A stretch of 41,426 nucleotides of DNA from an uncultured Clostridia bacterium (GTDB lineage Bacteria; Bacillota; Clostridia; TANB77; CAG-508). The notes under the pieces are model-generated. The model saw nothing but the letters and a program-made list of their open reading frames with translations, had not been told where the DNA came from and did not search any database. The translations under genes and the position numbers were made by a program. The stretch lies in assembly GCA_944386165.1 (NCBI GenBank), contig CALXAA010000015.1:1-41426 (forward strand), given 5' to 3'. Below, piece by piece: positions 24,248 through 33,303 of this stretch; positions within the stretch are counted from its first letter, which is position 1, and each line of letters opens with the position of its first letter.

Positions 24248-25180
24248 ATGCCATTAGTAACAACAAAGGCAATGTTTGAAAAATCAATGAAAGAAAAATT
24301 TGCAATAGGAGCATTTAATGTTAACAATATGGAATTAATACAAGGAATAGTAGAAGCGGCAGCAGAAAACAATTCACCAGTAATATTACAAGCATCTTCT
24401 AGTGCAATAAAATATGCAGGAATTAATTATTTAATGGGAATGGTAAAAGTAGCAGCTGAAGAACATCCTAATATTCCAATAGCAATACACTTAGACCATG
24501 GACCAGATTTTGAAACCTGCAAAATGTGTGTAGATAATGGATTTACATCTGTAATGTTTGATGGTTCAAAATATGATTTTGAAGAAAATATTAGATTAAC
24601 AAAAGAAGTTGTAGACTATGCACATAGCCATGGAGTAGTAGTAGAAGCAGAACTTGGAAAACTAGCAGGAATTGAAGACGAAGTAAATGTAAAAGCAGAT
24701 GAAGCAATTTATACAGATCCTGCACAAGCAGAAGAATTTGTAAAAAGAACTGGAGTAGATTCTTTAGCAATAGCTATTGGAACAAGTCATGGTGCATACA
24801 AATTTAAAGGAGAAGCACGTTTAAGATTTGATATTTTACAAGAAGTAAAACAAAGAATACCAAATACTCCAATAGTATTACATGGTGCATCAACAGTAAT
24901 TCCAGAATTAGTAAATATGTGTAATCAATATGGTGGAAACATTCCAGGAGCAAAAGGAGTTCCTGATGAAATATTACATGAAGCAAGTATTTCTGGAGTT
25001 TCAAAAATAAATGTTGACACAGATTTAAGACTTGCAATGACAGCAGGTATTAGAAAAGTATTTGTAGAAGACCCAAGTGCATTTGACCCAAGAAAATACT
25101 TAAAACCAGCAAGAGAACTTGTTAAAGAAACAGTTTCTCATAAAATTAAAGATGTATTTGGTTCAGCAAATAAAGCATAA
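24248..25180 (+). CDS. fba: Fructose-bisphosphate aldolase, class II
   Basis: A 310-residue Zn-dependent aldolase of glycolysis (fructose 1,6-bisphosphate to DHAP and glyceraldehyde 3-phosphate). Seen: GAFNVNNMEL near the N-terminus, AIHLDHG with catalytic Asp83 and Zn ligand His84, VEAELGKLAGIED, IGTSHGAYKF, VLHGAS with a Zn-ligand His, and ISKINVDTDLR-type phosphate binding (VSKINVDTDLRLA). ATG 24248 has AAGGAG at a good distance; the GTG three codons earlier overlaps the ribosome site. Strong consensus promoter and own terminator, in keeping with high expression. Cytoplasmic. Confidence 0.97.
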   Translation: MPLVTTKAMFEKSMKEKFAIGAFNVNNMELIQGIVEAAAENNSPVILQASSSAIKYAGINYLMGMVKVAAEEHPNIPIAIHLDHGPDFETCKMCVDNGFTSVMFDGSKYDFEENIRLTKEVVDYAHSHGVVVEAELGKLAGIEDEVNVKADEAIYTDPAQAEEFVKRTGVDSLAIAIGTSHGAYKFKGEARLRFDILQEVKQRIPNTPIVLHGASTVIPELVNMCNQYGGNIPGAKGVPDEILHEASISGVSKINVDTDLRLAMTAGIRKVFVEDPSAFDPRKYLKPARELVKETVSHKIKDVFGSANKA

Positions 25181-25203
25181 AATATAATAATAAATTAATA
25201 ATT

Positions 25204-25244
25204 AAGGCTCCAAAACTTATTTTGTAAAAAAGTTTTGGAGCCTT
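25204..25244. terminator. Bidirectional terminator between fba and smpB
   Basis: A perfect 15-bp stem, AAGGCTCCAAAACTT (25204-25218) with AAGTTTTGGAGCCTT (25230-25244), lies between convergent genes. T-runs are weak on both strands, but the stem is very stable. Confidence 0.85.
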
Positions 25245-25250
25245 AGAAAT

Positions 25251-25715
25251 TTATATTACTTCCTTAGCTTTTTGCCTTAATGCTTTTTGCATTCTACGTT
25301 CAGCATCTTTTTTTGCTATATCTTGACGTTTATCATAAAGTTTTTTTCCTTTACCTAAACCTAGTTCAACTTTCACAAAACTACCTTTAAAATATAAACT
25401 TATAGGTATTAAAGAATAACCATCTTGTTTAATTTTTCCAAAAAGTTTATTAAGTTCTTTTTTATTTAAAAGTAATTTTCTATCTCTTAAAGGATCTTTA
25501 TTATAAATATTGCCATGTTCATAAGGACTTATGTGCATAGAACAAATATAACATTCTCCATCTTTAAAATAAGCATAACTATCTTTTAAGTTAACTTTAC
25601 CTGCTCTAATTGATTTTATTTCAGTTCCAGATAAAACAATACCTGCTTCATATTTATCTTCAATATTAAAATTATGATATGCAACTGGATTTTTTGCTAT
25701 TAATTTTATATTCAT
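25251..25715 (-). CDS. smpB: SsrA-binding protein SmpB
   Basis: A 154-residue RNA-binding protein that brings tmRNA to stalled ribosomes (trans-translation). The family blocks are clear: [63 protein letters not shown] and a basic C-terminal tail ([16 protein letters not shown]) that enters the mRNA channel. It has its own promoter on the minus strand and GAAAGGAA in front of the ATG. The rnr gene often found upstream is not here. Confidence 0.97.
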   Translation of the reverse strand: MNIKLIAKNPVAYHNFNIEDKYEAGIVLSGTEIKSIRAGKVNLKDSYAYFKDGECYICSMHISPYEHGNIYNKDPLRDRKLLLNKKELNKLFGKIKQDGYSLIPISLYFKGSFVKVELGLGKGKKLYDKRQDIAKKDAERRMQKALRQKAKEVI

Positions 25716-25740
25716 AAATTTTGGTTCCTTTCTACATTCA

Positions 25741-25769
25741 ATTGTACTCTAAAATTCCAAAAAAATCAA
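25741..25769 (-). promoter_or_regulatory. Promoter of smpB
   Basis: On the minus strand TTGATT (25764-25769) and TACAAT (25741-25746) are separated by 17 bases. Confidence 0.7.
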
Positions 25770-25790
25770 ATTATTTTTTTTGTTTTAATA

Positions 25791-25819
25791 TTGCTTATTT
25801 CTACAATTTATGATAAATT
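25791..25819 (+). promoter_or_regulatory. Promoter of the 1324-aa surface protein
   Basis: TTGCTT (25791-25796), a 17-base spacer and TAAATT (25814-25819) with an extended TG at 25811-25812. Confidence 0.6.
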
Positions 25820-25859
25820 ATTTTTAGAGGCATAAGAGAAAAGAGGAGATAAAAAACTA

Positions 25860-28800
25860 ATGAATGAAAGAAAAAATAAAGAAAAAGGATCAATAACATT
25901 ATATGTTTTGGTAGCATGTGTTTTCTTTTCTATAGTATTAGCACTTACATATGTAAAACTGGTATATAAATCTCAAGGGGTAGAAGAAAATTTAGAACAA
26001 ATACAAAACAATTATGCTCAAAAAGAAGAAGAAGATCTATCAGAACAAGATATGAATGTAACCATTCAATATAAAGATCCAAGTTTAAACAATACTTGGG
26101 TAAAAGAAATAACATTAGTTGGAAGTGCGGAAAAAAAAGAGGGGACTGAAAGAAATATAGCATTTTATGCATTTGTTGAAGAGGGGCAAAATATTAATGA
26201 CATTGTATGGACAGAAGCTGCAGATGATGAAACCTCAAATATCACTAAAGAAATAGTTATAAAAGAAAACGGTATATATAGATTTTATGTAAAAAATGAT
26301 AATGAAGAAATTAGCAAATCAGATAGAATAACAGTTGCTAATATAGATAATGAAAAGCCAACACCAGGTACTATTAATGCAATAGAGCTTGACCCAGATG
26401 ATAATATAACAGAACTTGGAAAATACAGTTTTGGAAAATGGACAAGTTATAATGTTTATGTAGAGAAAGTTGATGGAACAGATGCCGAATCTGGACATAA
26501 AAGTTCTAAAATGACAATATTAAAAAATTCCTTAACTGTTCCAGAATGGCAAGACATAGATGGACCAGTTATTTTAACAGAAATTGGAACTTATACAGTT
26601 ACAGTTACAACAGAAGATAACCTTGGAAATATTGCAACAAGTGAAAAATACTATATATTAATAGACAAAAATGTACCAACATTAGTTATGAAATATACTG
26701 ATGAAAATGGAGAAGACTATAATGGAGAATGGACTAATCAGGACGTATATGGACATTTAACAATTGACACAAGTGAATCAGGAAAAACTGTTCAAAAATA
26801 TCAATATTCACAAAATGGATATACCTGGACAGACATGATGGACTTATCAGGATTTGATTACATAAGTTTTATAGAAGCAATGCTAAAAACAATTTATAAA
26901 GGGAATGAGAACTATTATTTTGAATTAGATGAAAATGCCGGAATTAAAGCAAACAATACTAATATAAATAATTCCAATGCTCAAGGATATTTTATAATAG
27001 ACTTAACAGATTATACATGGTTGAATGTATTAGTTAGTATTACTGCAAAAGTTTCAAGTGAAGAAAACCATGACTTTGGATATGTAGATATAACAGAAAG
27101 TGAAGAACCAATAGATTTTGACGCAAATAATGACTATTGGATAAAAATATCAGGAGAAGAAACAGCTGAAGAATATAAACTATTAAGTGGAGGAAAAAAA
27201 TACTTTGTTCATTTTGGATATTATAAAGATGACAACACATCTTTAGGAACAGATACATTTAGCGTAAGTCCAATAATAGTTCCAGCATATTTTATATATT
27301 TTGCAGATTATAATAAAAAAGGAAATGATGTAACATTTAGATATACTTTAGAAGGATATGCAGACACCTTATATTTTAGAGCTGTTTATGATGAAGAAAC
27401 ACAAGATTATAGTAAAAAATCAAGTTCTTATCCAATGAGAATAGATAAAACTGCACCTGTAGTTGAAACACAATTAATAGCAAATGAGGACAGAGTTGAT
27501 GTAGAAGTAAATGTAACAGAAGAACTATCAGGGATAAAACAAATTTATTTAAGTAAAGATAGTACACCGCCCACAGAAGACAGTAATTGGTCAATCCAAA
27601 TATCGAAAAACTTTACATTAAATAATTTGGATATGGATACAGTATATTACTTATGGGTTCAGGATGAAGCAGGAAACATTTCAGAGGTTAATACTTTTGA
27701 AACACAAATAAATTATACAATAGATGAAGATAAATATACAACAAATTTACAACAAGCAATTGAAATGGCTTCAACTGAATATGCATCAACAATTAAATTA
27801 TTAAATACATACACAGATAAATCTAAAGTAGTAGTTGATAGAGATATTATATTAGATTTACAAAATTTTGCACTAACAAGAGAATCAGATATTGCAATTA
27901 ATGAAGATATAAATTTTGAAATAACTGGAGAAGAAAATTCTAAAATTACAACAAATGAGGCTCAAACCAATACAATAACAAATAAAGGAAAACTTACAAT
28001 AAACGGAAATGTTATAATAGAAAATTTATCAAAATTAGAAGAAAATAGAGTTATATTTAATGACCATGAAAAGGCTATTATAAACATTAATGATAATGTA
28101 TGGGTAAGAGGTTATTATTATGGAATTTATAATAACAATGGAACAGTAAACATAAATGGAGGAAAAGTAGAAGCACAATATACAGAAAGTAGTGCTAGAG
28201 GAATTTACAATTATTCTCCAACAGCAGTAGTAAATATAAATGGAGGAGAAGTACTTGGATATTATGGAATTTATAATAATGCTATAGTTGAGATGAAAGA
28301 TGGAAAAGTAGTTGGAATGTATGGTGATGGAATTCATTCAATTGGAATAACAAATGTTTATGGAGGAAGAATAGAAGGAAAAGCATTTGGAATATATGCT
28401 ATACAATCAGACCAAATAACAATAGGAAATCAGACAGATACATTAACAAAAACAAGCCCTGTAATATATGGTGAAACATATGGAGTAAGAATGGCTGAAG
28501 ATACACACACATTTAATTTCTATAATGGAACTATTATGAGTAAAAGCAAAACAACAACTTATAATGGAATAATAAATCCTAGAACAGGATATATGCCATA
28601 TACTTATTTGAACTCAGATAATTATTATTGTACAGGATTAACAGAAGCTGTTGATAATATTGAAATGATTGCAGATAAAACTGAATATACAAATGATAGT
28701 GTTAATGTAATAATAAAATATCCATATATTATTACAAATACAAAACAATATAGTGAAGATGGATCTATATGGACAAACACAAATGATTATTTACAAGGAT

Positions 28801-29834
28801 TAAATGTAAAAGAAAACAAAATAATTTATGCAAGAACTTTAAATGAAGAAGGAACTGTAATAGAAGAAAAACAAATAGAAATAAGTAATATTGATACAGA
28901 AAAACCAATTGTTACTATTGAATCTGAACAAAATTCATTTATTGTATCAAAACCAAATGAAACAATTGACTTAAAAGTTACAATATCTGCACAAGACCCA
29001 GGAGTAAGTGGATTAAGTATATCACAATATGCATGGGTAAAAGATGGACAAAATGCAAACTATATAGATTTTACTGGTACTTTAGAATTAAATCAAACAC
29101 AATTAACTTATGGAGTATACACTTTATATGTAAGAGCTAGAGATAATGCTGGAAACGAAACACAATCAACTCAGGTATATACAATAAGTTTAGATGATAA
29201 AGCACCTGAAATTAATATAGAATCTGCTCAAAATTCATTCATAGTATCTAGACCTGATGAAACAGTTAGTGTAAATATAAAATTATCAGCAAGTGATATA
29301 GGGGTAAGTGGTCTAAAAGAATCACAATACGCATGGGTAAAAGACGGAGAAGATATCGTATATGAAGACTTTACTGATACAATTAATTTAAATAAAACAC
29401 AATTAGAAATAGGAACATATACCTTATATGTAAAAGCAACAGACAATGTTGGAAATATATCAGAGAGAAGTCAAAAATATACAATAACCTTAGATGATAA
29501 AGCTCCAGAAATAAATATTGAATCAAATCAAAAATCATTTACATTACAAAGTCCTGATGAAACAGTTAATTTAAATATTAGAATATCAGCAAATGATGTA
29601 GGAGCAAGTGGACTAAACAAAGCCCAATATGCATGGGTAAAAGATGGCGAAAGTATAAATTATATAGATTTCACTGGTACAATAGAATTAAATAAAACAC
29701 AATTAAGTGTTGGAACATATACACTTTATGTAAAAGCAATTGACAATGTAGGAAATGAATCAGAAACAAAACAAGAATATACTGTGATTTTAAAACCTCA
29801 AGTGGAAAACACAGAAAGTACCGGTACTAATTAG
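25860..29834 (+). CDS. Large surface protein with pilin-like N-terminus, beta-helix region and three Ig-like repeats
   Basis: A 1324-residue protein. The N-terminus (NKEKGSITLYVLVACVFFSI) is a charged stretch plus a single membrane helix (about residues 12-32) of prepilin or signal-anchor style. Next come Ig-like modules marked by ENGIYRFYVKNDNEEISKSD, then KTAPV-type linkers. A repetitive strand-rich region (about 670-900, with GIYNNNGTVNINGG and similar) looks like a right-handed beta-helix. Three tandem 100-residue modules (about 1016-1315) follow, each with SQYAWVKDG and YTLYVKATDN motifs. The tail ENTESTGTN has no sorting signal, so attachment must be through the N-terminal helix. AGAGGAGA lies upstream of the ATG. 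Probably cell-surface; ligand unknown. Confidence 0.75.
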   Translation: MNERKNKEKGSITLYVLVACVFFSIVLALTYVKLVYKSQGVEENLEQIQNNYAQKEEEDLSEQDMNVTIQYKDPSLNNTWVKEITLVGSAEKKEGTERNIAFYAFVEEGQNINDIVWTEAADDETSNITKEIVIKENGIYRFYVKNDNEEISKSDRITVANIDNEKPTPGTINAIELDPDDNITELGKYSFGKWTSYNVYVEKVDGTDAESGHKSSKMTILKNSLTVPEWQDIDGPVILTEIGTYTVTVTTEDNLGNIATSEKYYILIDKNVPTLVMKYTDENGEDYNGEWTNQDVYGHLTIDTSESGKTVQKYQYSQNGYTWTDMMDLSGFDYISFIEAMLKTIYKGNENYYFELDENAGIKANNTNINNSNAQGYFIIDLTDYTWLNVLVSITAKVSSEENHDFGYVDITESEEPIDFDANNDYWIKISGEETAEEYKLLSGGKKYFVHFGYYKDDNTSLGTDTFSVSPIIVPAYFIYFADYNKKGNDVTFRYTLEGYADTLYFRAVYDEETQDYSKKSSSYPMRIDKTAPVVETQLIANEDRVDVEVNVTEELSGIKQIYLSKDSTPPTEDSNWSIQISKNFTLNNLDMDTVYYLWVQDEAGNISEVNTFETQINYTIDEDKYTTNLQQAIEMASTEYASTIKLLNTYTDKSKVVVDRDIILDLQNFALTRESDIAINEDINFEITGEENSKITTNEAQTNTITNKGKLTINGNVIIENLSKLEENRVIFNDHEKAIININDNVWVRGYYYGIYNNNGTVNINGGKVEAQYTESSARGIYNYSPTAVVNINGGEVLGYYGIYNNAIVEMKDGKVVGMYGDGIHSIGITNVYGGRIEGKAFGIYAIQSDQITIGNQTDTLTKTSPVIYGETYGVRMAEDTHTFNFYNGTIMSKSKTTTYNGIINPRTGYMPYTYLNSDNYYCTGLTEAVDNIEMIADKTEYTNDSVNVIIKYPYIITNTKQYSEDGSIWTNTNDYLQGLNVKENKIIYARTLNEEGTVIEEKQIEISNIDTEKPIVTIESEQNSFIVSKPNETIDLKVTISAQDPGVSGLSISQYAWVKDGQNANYIDFTGTLELNQTQLTYGVYTLYVRARDNAGNETQSTQVYTISLDDKAPEINIESAQNSFIVSRPDETVSVNIKLSASDIGVSGLKESQYAWVKDGEDIVYEDFTDTINLNKTQLEIGTYTLYVKATDNVGNISERSQKYTITLDDKAPEINIESNQKSFTLQSPDETVNLNIRISANDVGASGLNKAQYAWVKDGESINYIDFTGTIELNKTQLSVGTYTLYVKAIDNVGNESETKQEYTVILKPQVENTESTGTN
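28905..29804 (+). repeat. Three in-frame 300-bp tandem repeats
   Basis: Units near 28905-29204, 29205-29504 and 29505-29804. The CAAAATTCATT-like landmark recurs at 28929, 29229 and 29529, exactly 300 bases apart. Each unit encodes one Ig-like module of 100 residues. The identical length with diverged sequence shows duplication followed by drift under selection for module length. Confidence 0.88.
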
Positions 29835-29856
29835 ATGATAAAAGTGCAAACAAAAT

Positions 29857-29883
29857 GGGCTTCGTAGAAAAAAGAAGCCCTTT
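29857..29883 (+). terminator. Terminator after the large surface protein
   Basis: GGGCTTC (29857-29863) pairs with GAAGCCC (29874-29880), followed by only three T, so it may be leaky into the next gene. Confidence 0.65.
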
Positions 29884-29910
29884 ATAATGATAAAATATAT
29901 GGAGGTTAAA

Positions 29911-30411
29911 TTGAATATTAGAAATAAGAAAATACTATTATTAATGGTAATAGCTATTATAATTGTAATTATAACTTTAGTAATGATTTTTAGTATCAAA
30001 CCAAAAAAGGACAATAAAGATTATTTTAATATGGAACCTAGTGTTTCACAAGAAAAAAGCGAAATAGATATGAATAATTTAACTAATAGTAAAATAGCAG
30101 AAGATGGATTAAAAGTTAACACTTCTGAGAAAATATTTAATGGAATAGAATTTAATGATTTAAAAATTACAAATATTAAAATAGAGGCAAGTGAAGGCGT
30201 TTCTATATTTAATGCAAAAGTAGAAAATACACTTAATAAAGATTTAAAAGGATATTTAATATATTTAATCTTTTTAGATGAAAACTCAAATGAAATAGCA
30301 AGGATAGAAACATCATTTCCAGACATAGTAAAAGGAAATGTTGGATATATTACTGCCACAACAAAAAAAGATATAGCTATAGCATATGAGTTAAAAATTG
30401 AAAGAAAATAA
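29911..30411 (+). CDS. Membrane-anchored protein of unknown function (166 aa)
   Basis: A 166-residue protein with a cytoplasmic MNIRNKK start, one membrane helix (about residues 8-29) and an extracytoplasmic part. Residues about 80-160 (ITNIKIEASEGVSIFNAKVE, then YLIYLIFLDENSNEIARIET) look like a small beta-sandwich of the FxLYD type. TTG 29911 is chosen because GGAGG lies 5 bases upstream; the ATG at 29887 lies within the terminator zone. Between the surface protein and the ROK kinase; no family name can be given with confidence. Confidence 0.65.
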   Translation: MNIRNKKILLLMVIAIIIVIITLVMIFSIKPKKDNKDYFNMEPSVSQEKSEIDMNNLTNSKIAEDGLKVNTSEKIFNGIEFNDLKITNIKIEASEGVSIFNAKVENTLNKDLKGYLIYLIFLDENSNEIARIETSFPDIVKGNVGYITATTKKDIAIAYELKIERK

Positions 30412-30435
30412 CATCTTTATAAGGAGAAAAGGCAT

Positions 30436-31377
30436 ATGAAGATTGGAATTGACATAGGTGGAAGTCATATTGGAATTGGAGTAGTAAGTGAAAAAGGAAT
30501 AATAATAGATAAAAAAGAAAAATACATTGTAAGTGATAATAAAATAGTAGATCCGGATAAAATAAAAAAAGAAAACTTAAAAATAGAAATGGAAAAATTT
30601 ATTATTGAAAATATAAATTACTATAACAATTTATATAACATAGAATCTGTTGGCATTGCAGTCCCAGGTACAGTAAATAAAACAACAATAATAAAAGCAG
30701 TAAATCTAGGAATAGAAAATTACAATATATCTGAGATAATAAAAAAAGCAACTGGTTTAAAAACAAGTATAAAAAATGATGCAAAATGTTCAGCTTTAGC
30801 AGAACTAAAATATGGAAATTTTAAAGAATTTGATAATGGATTATTTTTATGTATTGGGACAGGAATTGGAGGAGCAGTAATATATAATCAGAAAGTCTTA
30901 GAAGCCAAAAATGTTCCAGGTTACGAATTTAGCCATATGATAATACAAAAAAACGGAATATTATGCAATTGTGGTAAAAGAGGTTGTTTTGAAGCTTATG
31001 GAAGTATAAAAAGATTTAAAGAAAAAATAGCAACAGAATTTGGATTAACAAATTTAGACAATCAAAACATAAAAGAATTTTTAATAAATAATCTAAATGA
31101 TTTTAGATTAAAATACTTTATTAACCAATATATAGAAAACTTAGCTATAGGAATATCAAATTTAATAAATATATTTGAACCAGAAGTTATTGTACTTGGA
31201 GGAGGATTTGTAGATTACAGTGAAATATTACTAGAACCTCTTAAAAAACAAATTTTAACAGGAAATTTGCTATTTAACAAAAGAAATGATATAATATTAG
31301 AGCTTGCAAAACTTGGTAGTGATGCAGGCATAATAGGAGCAACATTAAATGATAAAATACCAATATTTAATAAATAA
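30436..31377 (+). CDS. ROK family sugar kinase (glucokinase-like)
   Basis: A 313-residue ATP-dependent sugar kinase. Seen: the phosphate-1 loop IGIDIGGSHIGIGVV at the N-terminus, GIAVPGTV, the catalytic KNDAKCSALAE, the phosphate-2 loop GTGIGGAVI and the ROK zinc motif CNCGKRGCFEAYGS. The Glu-x-Gly-His sugar motif reads YEFSH here (PGYEFSHM), so Ser replaces the Gly before the His. C-terminal INIFEPEVIVLGGGF is typical. TAAGGAG lies before the ATG. Glucose is the likely substrate, but N-acetylated sugars cannot be excluded. Gap of 24 bases to the previous gene. Confidence 0.92.
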   Translation: MKIGIDIGGSHIGIGVVSEKGIIIDKKEKYIVSDNKIVDPDKIKKENLKIEMEKFIIENINYYNNLYNIESVGIAVPGTVNKTTIIKAVNLGIENYNISEIIKKATGLKTSIKNDAKCSALAELKYGNFKEFDNGLFLCIGTGIGGAVIYNQKVLEAKNVPGYEFSHMIIQKNGILCNCGKRGCFEAYGSIKRFKEKIATEFGLTNLDNQNIKEFLINNLNDFRLKYFINQYIENLAIGISNLINIFEPEVIVLGGGFVDYSEILLEPLKKQILTGNLLFNKRNDIILELAKLGSDAGIIGATLNDKIPIFNK

Positions 31378-31409
31378 AGTGTTAACATTTAGAAGGAAAG
31401 TGAAAATCT

Positions 31410-32727
31410 ATGGAAAATAGCAATTTTAAAAAAGTATCATTTATAACATTACGGTTGTAAAGTAAACCAATATGAAACAAATGGAATGATTCAAAAATTT
31501 CAAGAAAGTGGATATAAAATAGTTGATGCAGATGAAGATATATCAGATATATGTATAGTAAATACTTGTACAGTTACAAATATAGCAGACAGAAAATCAA
31601 GACAAGCATTAAGAAAAGTTAAAGCAAAAAATAAAAATTCAATAATAGTAGCAACAGGATGTTATGCTCAAAGTTACAAAGAAGAGCTAGAAAAAATGCC
31701 AGAAATAGATATGGTACTAGGAAATGAAGAAAAAAAAGACATAGTAAAATATGTAGAAAAATATTTTGAACAAAAAAACAAATTAATATATGTAAATGAT
31801 ATATCAAAACAAAAAGAATTTGACGAAATGGGAGAAATTTCATATACAGAAAAAACTAGAGCAGTAGTAAAAGTTCAAGATGGATGTAACCAATTTTGTA
31901 CATATTGTATAATTCCATATGCAAGAGGAAGAGTACGTAGCAGAAAGATCGAAAGTGTAATTAAAGAAATAGAAAATATTGTACAAAAAGGAATAAAGGA
32001 AGTTGTAATAACAGGAATTCATCTTGCATCATATGGTAAAGATTTTGATGATGATAACATAGGATTAATAGATTTATTAGAAAATATAAATAAAATAGAT
32101 GGTATATTACGTATAAGACTAGGCTCATTAGAACCTAAAATAATTACAGAAGAATTTATGCAAAGACTAACAAAACTTGACAAAATCTGTCATTCTTTTC
32201 ACTTGTCATTACAAAGTGGGTGTGATGAAACATTAAAAAGAATGAATAGAAAATATACAACTTCAGAATTTAAAGAAATAACACAAAGACTTAGAAAATA
32301 TTATGATGATGTAATACTTACAACAGATGTAATAGTTGGCTTTCCAGGAGAAAGTGATGAGGAATTTAATAAAACATATCAATTCTTAAAAGATATTAAA
32401 TTTTATAAAATGCATGTTTTTCCATATTCGCCTAGAAAAGGAACATTAGCAGCCAAAATGCCAAATCAAATACAAGGCAACATAAAAAACAAACGTAGTC
32501 AGCAATTAATTGAATTATCCAACAAAAACCAAAAAGAATATAATGAAAAACTAATAGGAAAAACTGTTCAAGTATTATTTGAAGAATCAAAAGAAGGAAT
32601 ATTTAAAGGTCATACCCAAAATTATATTTTAGTAGAATATAAAACAGAAGAAAACTTAGAAAATAAACTTAAAAATATAAAAATAAAAAAAGCAGATATT
32701 GAGTTTGTAATTGGTTGTACAGATTAG
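31410..32727 (+). CDS. mtaB: tRNA t6A37 methylthiotransferase MtaB; needs a +1 shift at a CGG codon
   Basis: Radical-SAM enzyme that turns t6A37 into ms2t6A in tRNAs reading ANN codons. From ATG 31410 (AGAAGGAAAG upstream) the frame reads MENSNFKKVSFITL for 14 codons; codon 15 is CGG (31452-31454), and TAA follows at 31458. Skipping the C yields GGT TGT AAA, that is the conserved Gly-Cys-Lys-Val-Asn-Gln-Tyr-Glu motif, whose Cys is a cluster ligand. The rest is intact: NTCTVTNIADRKSRQALR, ATGCYAQ, DGCNQFCTYCIIPYARG, the SLEP block, VGFPGESDEEF and a C-terminal TRAM domain, about 439 residues in all. Starting at the downstream ATG (31486) would lose the first cluster Cys. Either recoded or a one-base insertion. 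Confidence 0.9.
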
Positions 32728-32778
32728 CCAAAACAAAAAATGTAATATTTTTGTAATGAAAACTTAATATAAATGTTC

Positions 32779-32807
32779 TTGAAAATTAAGAAAAAATGTT
32801 ATATAAA
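32779..32807 (+). promoter_or_regulatory. Promoter of the 104-aa protein gene
   Basis: TTGAAA (32779-32784), a 17-base spacer and TATAAA (32802-32807). Confidence 0.65.
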
Positions 32808-32871
32808 AATTACAAAGGAAAAATGGTTGGAATTTTTTTCGACTAGCTTTAGGAAAGGAAAGTGATGAAAT

Positions 32872-33186
32872 ATGGCAAATATTGAAGAAGTTTCTGGAGT
32901 ATATGGAGGAGTTAAATTAGAAGAAAATACACAAGGAAATACAGAAGATAATTATATGGCACAGTTTGAATTTAATCCAAATGCAGAACAAAACTTACCA
33001 GCAAAAAGAAGTTTTTGGGATAAATTTAAATCAAAATTATTCTATGAAGTAAAAATAGAACTTACACCATATGGACAAAAAGTAGAAAATGAAATAAATG
33101 AATTTTTACATCAAGAAATTACATGGCAAAAAGTAAAAGACTTTTTATTCCAAGATATTACATTTGGAAAGAAAAAAGAAAATTAG
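32872..33186 (+). CDS. Small soluble protein of unknown function (104 aa)
   Basis: A 104-residue protein: a polar N-terminus (1-40), then an amphipathic, aromatic and basic part (RSFWDKFKSKLFYEVKIELT and FLHQEITWQKVKDFLFQDI). No membrane helix or Cys. The start follows AGGAAAGGAAAG; another ATG at 32865 is out of frame and stops after six codons. It has its own promoter and terminator, so it is a single-gene unit. It occupies the place where secY would usually lie before adk. Family not recognised. Confidence 0.75.
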   Translation: MANIEEVSGVYGGVKLEENTQGNTEDNYMAQFEFNPNAEQNLPAKRSFWDKFKSKLFYEVKIELTPYGQKVENEINEFLHQEITWQKVKDFLFQDITFGKKKEN

Positions 33187-33207
33187 TATAATTTATTAAA
33201 ATTTTGA

Positions 33208-33236
33208 AAAAATAGCAAGAAAGTCTTGCTATTTTT
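33208..33236 (+). terminator. Terminator before adk
   Basis: AAAAATAGCAAGA (33208-33220) pairs perfectly with TCTTGCTATTTTT (33224-33236) around AAG; the right arm supplies the T-run. Confidence 0.85.
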
Positions 33237-33254
33237 ACGTTTTTAGAGTAAAAT
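33226..33254 (+). promoter_or_regulatory. Promoter of the adk-map unit
   Basis: TTGCTA (33226-33231), a 17-base spacer and TAAAAT (33249-33254). The -35 box lies inside the right arm of the preceding terminator. Confidence 0.6.
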
Positions 33255-33303
33255 AAATAAGTCAAAATAGAGATAAGTAATAAAAAGAAAGGAAATTAAA
33301 AAA

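Noticed and set aside
28905..29804. CRISPR-like or mobile repeat
   Set aside because: The 300-bp period is in frame and encodes Ig-like modules; there are no short direct repeats with unique spacers anywhere in the window.
31486..32727. ATG 31486 as a genuine mtaB start
   Set aside because: It would remove the first UPF0004 strand and the first conserved cluster Cys, and there is no ribosome site in front of it.
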